Of a stretch of 64,000 nucleotides of DNA, positions 59,596 through 64,000 are shown in pieces. Both the position numbers and the translations under genes were made by a program. Positions within the stretch are counted from its first letter, which is position 1. Every line of letters starts with the position of its first letter. The notes under the pieces are model-generated. The model made no database searches and was not told where the DNA came from. It saw nothing but the letters and a program-made list of their open reading frames with translations. Origin of the DNA: Rhodobacteraceae bacterium DSL-40 (lineage in GTDB: Bacteria; Pseudomonadota; Alphaproteobacteria; Rhodobacterales; Rhodobacteraceae); NCBI GenBank assembly GCA_003258405.1, contig QKPN01000007.1:59531-123530 (forward strand). The letters are read 5' to 3'.

Positions 59596-62508
59596 TCAGG
59601 TGTCATCAGCGCCAGAATCGGAGTGGAGCGTCGGTTCCACATGGTCGCCCAGCTTCCGCACAGCGCCCACGTTCGCCACGACAACGCCCTTGCCATCATG
59701 AACGGGCGCTCCGAGAATCTCGACATCGATTTTCCGGCTGTCCGCTCGGAGGAGTACCCGCTTCAGGTAGTACGGCTTGCCTGTCCGAAGTGACTTGCTA
59801 ATTGCGCTTTGGGCGAGGTCCCGCGTTGCGGTGTCGAAACGCGCCTCGGTCTCTTCCGGGCTTAATGCCTGACCATCTGGTGCGATGCCGAATATGTCGA
59901 ACATCTTCTCCGACCAAGTGACGCTGTTGTCACGGAGGTCGACCTTGAAATGGGCAACTTCATCTGCGGCCTCGACCAGGCGTGCACGCGTTATCAGTTC
60001 CTCGCGCAGGATGTGTTCCTCGTAGGCGTCATATTCCGAGAAGATCAACGTCACGCCGCGCAGCGTTTCATTCTCGTCGAAGAATGGAGCGGACTTCAAA
60101 CTGACGATCTTTGATCCTTGCTCGAACTGATGCTCCTGCACCTCGCGCAGCCGGAACGTCTCGTTGGCGATATGCGTGAGTGCAGGGAACCCCGCGGGCA
60201 GGGCGCACTGGCTGAGATGCACGCGCTTGTTGGTCGTGTGAGGCAGGTCGAAGGTAAGCTCTGCGCTCCGGCTTGCACGTACGATCTGGAGCGCGTTGTC
60301 GACAACGAGAATGGCCGAGGGGGCCGACTGAAGGACCGAGGTCAGTTCGCCGGTGACCTCCTTCAGTTCGGCCGAGTTGACCTGAAGCTCCTCGTTTACC
60401 GTGACGAGCTCTTCATTGGTGGATTGAAGCTCCTCGTTGGCCGTCTCGAGCTCCTCGTTGCTGGCCTGAAGCTCTTCGTTGGTCGACTGGAGTTCCTCGT
60501 TAACTGACTGCAGCTCCTCGTTCGAGGTCTGCAACTCCTCGATCGATTGCTGCAACGCCTCCCGTGTCGTCAGCACCTCGACCTGAAGCTGTCGCATCAT
60601 GCTGTCCCGGGTGCCATTCGAGAGTTTCTCGTAGTCGATCTCCGGAATCTCGTTGCTTGAGGTTGTGAAGGTGAGCAATGCATATTTTTCCGAGTCGTTT
60701 GCCATCGAAATCGGAAAGGCCTCCATCCTGACATGCGTGTAGTCTGAACCCGGAAGTTCGTGCAGTATGCCCTTGCGGCGGCTTCCACGCCGGAGGGCAA
60801 CCGCGCAGAGGCTCGGGGCCTCACCGCGCAGTGGCGGCTTCAGCAACGACAGTTTCAGATCGAGCCGGGTGTTTTCCGAAATCTCGACGAAATCGTTGAG
60901 CTTGCCGTAGACACGGATGATGTCGTGGTTCGCTGTGACCAGCAGCGCATTCGGAGAGATGGCCCGGGCAAGTGCGTCGAACATCTCGCGCTGCAGTCCA
61001 GTACCTTCCAACATTGGCCTGTCCGCTAGCGTCGATTGCCAGGGGGCCGTGTCAGGCGTGATATTGGCTGCGTTCGATTTCGAGCTGTTGCGCGCGATTC
61101 TGCGCTTGCGGAAGAGCTTGTTGGGTTCCGAAACAGCCTCGAAATCGACATTGAGCGCTCCGATGCTCTCGGATGTTCCGAGAAAGAGCAGGCCATTGGG
61201 ATTGAGCGCATAATGTATGCGGTTCAGTACCCGCTCCTGAAGCCGCGGGTTGAAGTAGATCAGCAGGTTCCGAAGGCTCACCAAGTCGATGTTTACGAAG
61301 GGTGGATCCTGGAAAACGTTGTGCGCAGTGAAACGGATCACCGATTTAAGCACCTGCCGGACGTGCAGTTTGCCATCCGAAATCTCGAAGTAGCGGTCGA
61401 GCAGATTCGAGGGAATATCGTTCGCCGCCGACTGCGGATAGGATCCGGCACGCGCGAGATCAAGGGCACTGAGGTCGATATCGGTAGCAAATATGAGCAA
61501 CCGGTCCTTCGTGAGATGCTCTATGCCGCCAAGCGCTTCGGAAACGAGAATCGCAACGGAATAGGCCTCCTCACCTGTGGCGCACCCCGCAATCCAGATG
61601 CGGAGCTGTCCGTCGGCGCAATGTGCGACCTGCTCGGCGATTGCCTTGCACAAGCATTCAAACTGGGGGCCATCCCGGAAGAACCGTGTCACCGAAATGA
61701 GCAGGTCCTTGAAGAGCGCATCGACTTCGTTAACCGACGAGCGGCAGTGGGCGACGTAGTCCTCGTAATCGGCGATGCCGAGCGCGATCATCCGCCGCTG
61801 GATACGGCGATGTACGGTACTCTCCTTGTAATCGCGAAAATCGACGCGGGTGCGCGCAAGCAGAATGTGAAGCAGGTCCGACATCTTGTTGCGGCTGTTC
61901 GAAACGGTGCGGAGCGGATCCAGGTTTCTCGGGTTCGAGAGAATGCGCAGGAGGTGCTGACCGATCTGGTGCGGCGACATGACAAGATCGACACAGCCTG
62001 TCTCTGCCGCGGACGCAGGCATGCCGTCGTATTTCGCCGTGGCGAGATCCTGTGCGATGGTGATGCCACCAGCTTCGCGTATCGCCTGTACACCGTAGCT
62101 GCCATCGCTGCCGGTGCCTGAAAGGACGACCCCCATGCAGTTCTCGCCGCATTCTCGGGCAAGACTGGTGAAGAGGCGGTCACCCGAGGGTTTTGGGGTG
62201 CGCGCGCCGCCAATGGGCGGGACCAGAGTCAGTTTCTCATCTTGAATTACGATGTCGGCATTCGGCGGTGTGAAGTAGATCTTGTTCGGTTCGGGCACAA
62301 TGGGTTGCCCGATCTCGACCACCTCCATGTCCGATTCCCGCGCGATCAGAGTCGACATCAGACTCTTGTTCGTTGGCGACATGTGCTGAGCGATGACATA
62401 GCTTGCGCCCGAATCGGCAGGAAGGTTCTGCACCAGCTGTGTCAGGGCTTCGAGCCCTCCGGCCGACGATGCAATGCCGATGATGTAGTGCGACTTGCTC
62501 GCGGTCAT
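59596..62508 (-). CDS. CheB-CheR-PAS hybrid chemotaxis-type protein
   Basis: A 970-residue soluble protein. In order: CheB-type methylesterase (1-190; GIASSAGGLEAL, AQHMSPTN, SGTGSDGSYG), CheR-type methyltransferase (about 215-480; CVTGEEAYSVA-like AGCATGEEAYSVAIL motif and RNLLIYF), a long coiled coil with heptads of (L/N)xEELQS-type repeats (about 640-715), then one or two PAS domains (about 720-960). No histidine-kinase domain follows, unlike many CheB/CheR-PAS-HK hybrids. GGAGAGGG precedes ATG 62508. Confidence 0.92.
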   Translation of the reverse strand: MTASKSHYIIGIASSAGGLEALTQLVQNLPADSGASYVIAQHMSPTNKSLMSTLIARESDMEVVEIGQPIVPEPNKIYFTPPNADIVIQDEKLTLVPPIGGARTPKPSGDRLFTSLARECGENCMGVVLSGTGSDGSYGVQAIREAGGITIAQDLATAKYDGMPASAAETGCVDLVMSPHQIGQHLLRILSNPRNLDPLRTVSNSRNKMSDLLHILLARTRVDFRDYKESTVHRRIQRRMIALGIADYEDYVAHCRSSVNEVDALFKDLLISVTRFFRDGPQFECLCKAIAEQVAHCADGQLRIWIAGCATGEEAYSVAILVSEALGGIEHLTKDRLLIFATDIDLSALDLARAGSYPQSAANDIPSNLLDRYFEISDGKLHVRQVLKSVIRFTAHNVFQDPPFVNIDLVSLRNLLIYFNPRLQERVLNRIHYALNPNGLLFLGTSESIGALNVDFEAVSEPNKLFRKRRIARNSSKSNAANITPDTAPWQSTLADRPMLEGTGLQREMFDALARAISPNALLVTANHDIIRVYGKLNDFVEISENTRLDLKLSLLKPPLRGEAPSLCAVALRRGSRRKGILHELPGSDYTHVRMEAFPISMANDSEKYALLTFTTSSNEIPEIDYEKLSNGTRDSMMRQLQVEVLTTREALQQSIEELQTSNEELQSVNEELQSTNEELQASNEELETANEELQSTNEELVTVNEELQVNSAELKEVTGELTSVLQSAPSAILVVDNALQIVRASRSAELTFDLPHTTNKRVHLSQCALPAGFPALTHIANETFRLREVQEHQFEQGSKIVSLKSAPFFDENETLRGVTLIFSEYDAYEEHILREELITRARLVEAADEVAHFKVDLRDNSVTWSEKMFDIFGIAPDGQALSPEETEARFDTATRDLAQSAISKSLRTGKPYYLKRVLLRADSRKIDVEILGAPVHDGKGVVVANVGAVRKLGDHVEPTLHSDSGADDT

Positions 62509-62641
62509 TCTTCCCTCTCCGGCCATCCCGGCCTTCGATCCGTAGCCGTTCCCTGCAATTGTCCTTGGTAGGACAAATGCTCCTGATGCGATGGAAACTA
62601 AAACAAGCGCCGCAGAGTTGCCATGCCTTCGATTGGTTGGT

Positions 62642-63502
62642 TCAGAAGGTCGCGTCAATGAGACGGTGCAGGCCTTTTTCCGAATCCGCGAAATGCGAGA
62701 GGATCTGCCTACGACGCGCCTTTCCCAGATCGATCCGCGTCGGTGGTGTCGTGTTCAGCTGCCACGTCATGCGCGGAGCAGACATTCCAGTCTGCGCTGC
62801 AGTGCGTTCGAGTCGGATCGCCTGACGCATGGTTCGCGGCAGATCCCCGCTTTCGACAAAATTGGCAAGTGCGGCGATCGTGCGTCGCGGCCGGCGGGCA
62901 AGGCGCTCTTCGCGGGTAACGAGGATATTGTCGACGCCGAGCTCACGAGCAAAGTCGCGATAGATCCGGCGGTGATCGAGCCATGCGAAAGGCCCCTCTG
63001 GATCTGTCGCTGCGATGATCGCATCAATCCGTGCGTCGAAATCGCTCTGGCTTGGCATCGGAAGATCGCTCGAAGCCGTCGCATATCGCTCGGCGAGCCA
63101 TTGGTCCTGGCGCCGCAGCAGCAGGGATACGCGAATCGGTGTGAGACCGGTGACGGTGTAGGACGAAAGCCCGGCGATGCGGCGCGCCACCTTTTCCGGG
63201 CTGGGGCCACGGTTGTGCCAGAAGTTCGTTGCGCCGAAGGCGAGGAACTCGTCGGCTAGTACAACAGTTCGTTCTTCGGCGCGAGCGCGCTGGATGAGGG
63301 GCGCGAGCTGACTGTGCAAACGGAACCGCAGAAGTTGTGCCTTGAGCTCATTGCAGCGGACATAGGCGCGCAAGGTGGCCAGGACAGGTTCAGGCGCTCC
63401 TTGCCCGCGGCGCAGCACAATCAGGTCGCGGGCTTTTGCAAGGATATGCCGCTGCAGGAAATGCGCACTGACGCCGGGAAGACCGATCTGGATCACGAAC
63501 AT
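62642..63502 (-). CDS. Sulfotransferase-like protein with altered PAPS loop
   Basis: A 286-residue protein starting MFVIQIGLPGVSAHFLQRHI, which aligns with the PAPS-binding start of sulfotransferases (IGLPKTGTTFLQ) but lacks the lysine and the TGT run. The remainder includes a helical region with arginine runs. Its function is uncertain; it may bind nucleotides differently. It lies 134 bp upstream of the CheB-CheR gene on the same strand. The start was chosen because the frame before it is not supported by any ribosome site. Confidence 0.6.
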   Translation of the reverse strand: MFVIQIGLPGVSAHFLQRHILAKARDLIVLRRGQGAPEPVLATLRAYVRCNELKAQLLRFRLHSQLAPLIQRARAEERTVVLADEFLAFGATNFWHNRGPSPEKVARRIAGLSSYTVTGLTPIRVSLLLRRQDQWLAERYATASSDLPMPSQSDFDARIDAIIAATDPEGPFAWLDHRRIYRDFARELGVDNILVTREERLARRPRRTIAALANFVESGDLPRTMRQAIRLERTAAQTGMSAPRMTWQLNTTPPTRIDLGKARRRQILSHFADSEKGLHRLIDATF

Positions 63503-63586
63503 GCGTGTTGTTCCGCTGCAGCGAGGGCAGGGCCGGGAGAAAGCCCCGGTCGGCATCATGCCGCTGCATCGTGTATCTGCAATGGT

Positions 63587-63987
63587 TTATGAAAAGCTCG
63601 CCGTTTCTCTCGCGGCCGTGTTGCCCTCTCCACGCGATTTCGCTGTCTGATTCTCGGAGGGTAGGGCCTTGGCGAGGCTCTTCCGCAGCGTCCGGTTCGA
63701 GACCTCGGAGCGGGCGTCAACAGCGGCCGCGAGCTTGGGCGAAAGCAACGGATCCGCATTGAGCACAGTGTGCAGGCGCCAGGTGTTTTCTCCTTCGACA
63801 GTACTTGGCGTGGATTGTCCTTGCACTGTCGACCCAGGTGCCGGAAGGAGTTGCCGGTCGCCGCGTCGCCGATGAACCGGCCGATCTGCTCAAGGATCCG
63901 GAACGGATTCTCGCCGAGCAGCTCGAGATGGAAAATGTTCGGGTTTTCCAAGCCGAGCCGGGTGGCAAAGCTTAGAGCCTGATTCAA
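63587..63987 (-). pseudogene. Truncated, frameshifted sulfotransferase-like gene at window edge
   Basis: The minus strand reads FATRLGLENPNIFHLELLGE and NPFRILEQIGRFIGD, a sulfotransferase C-terminal pattern, and then switches frame near 63840 to STVEGENTWRLHTVLNADPL and on to a stop at 63587. The N-terminal half is absent: an in-frame TGA lies just upstream (63991-63993) and the window ends 7 bp later. So it is a broken fragment or the gene continues after an insertion outside the window. Confidence 0.55.
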
Positions 63988-64000
63988 AACTCAGTCAAAC

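Noticed and set aside
60350..60600. Repeated GAGCTCCTCGTTG-like units as a possible CRISPR or satellite
   Set aside because: They encode the EELQS/NEELQ coiled coil of the CheB-CheR-PAS protein, so the repeat is a coding feature.
61036..62121. 361-codon plus-strand frame opposite the CheB-CheR gene
   Set aside because: Antisense shadow without start signal or motif.

Overview
The window looks like chromosome of a GC-rich alphaproteobacterium, most likely a Rhodobacterales/Paracoccaceae member. Support comes from the aa3 cytochrome c oxidase subunit III gene, a fructose FrcB-FrcC-FrcA-FrcK operon, a PleD-type response regulator, DUF3572 and DUF983 genes, an FNR-like half-palindrome before ompW, and dense operons whose genes overlap by ATGA or TGATG. 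No plasmid, phage or CRISPR features were seen. Taxon assignment rests on gene content only.

Layout. 0-5.5 kb: end of a cox operon with terminator, a membrane protein resembling an inactivated M48 peptidase, an acyl-CoA ligase, a divergent TetR/cupin pair and a Tat-exported L,D-transpeptidase. 5.6-14.1 kb: a minus-strand beta-oxidation locus run by a MerR regulator (acyl-CoA dehydrogenase, GFA protein, glutathione transferase, a frameshifted second GFA gene, thiolase, bicupin, multifunctional FadB-type enzyme). 14.4-16.6 kb: two hotdog thioesterases and a MATE exporter. 16.7-20.9 kb: two tRNA-Val genes, a diguanylate cyclase, a HAD phosphatase, DUF3572 and PleD. 21-23.2 kb: an ECF sigma/anti-sigma/Spy-like/EF-hand group. 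23.4-30.2 kb: DUF983, Nudix, ribosomal L33, a di-haem peroxidase, a SHOCT protein, and an MFS/MepA/esterase-like operon.

30.3-42.8 kb: YggT, a decayed EamA transporter, a desaturase/ferredoxin/SixA operon, argB, two paralogous lipoproteins, engB, acetyltransferase, MOSC, yidC, an EAL protein and ttcA. 42.5-50.4 kb: a type I secretion ABC/HlyD pair without substrate, an orphan Tat-exported solute-binding protein, ompW, and a persulfide dioxygenase with two YeeE/YedE half-transporters. 50.5-55.5 kb: ROK regulator and frc operon. 55.5-58.1 kb is a worn region: a 635-bp gene-free stretch with a small tandem repeat, an Ldh-family oxidoreductase, a GntR pseudogene with stops and frameshifts, and tRNA-Leu(CAA). 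58.3-64 kb is accessory in character: an orphan receiver protein, a 217-aa protein of unknown family, a CheB-CheR-PAS hybrid without a kinase domain, and two sulfotransferase-like genes, one broken at the window edge.

I did not find a convincing wholly new system. The loci most worth testing are the CheB-CheR-PAS/unknown-protein/receiver group, the EF-hand plus ECF-sigma group, the duplicated GFA genes in the fatty-acid operon, and several clear but unassigned palindromic operators. Function calls come from reading translated sequences by eye; no database search was possible.
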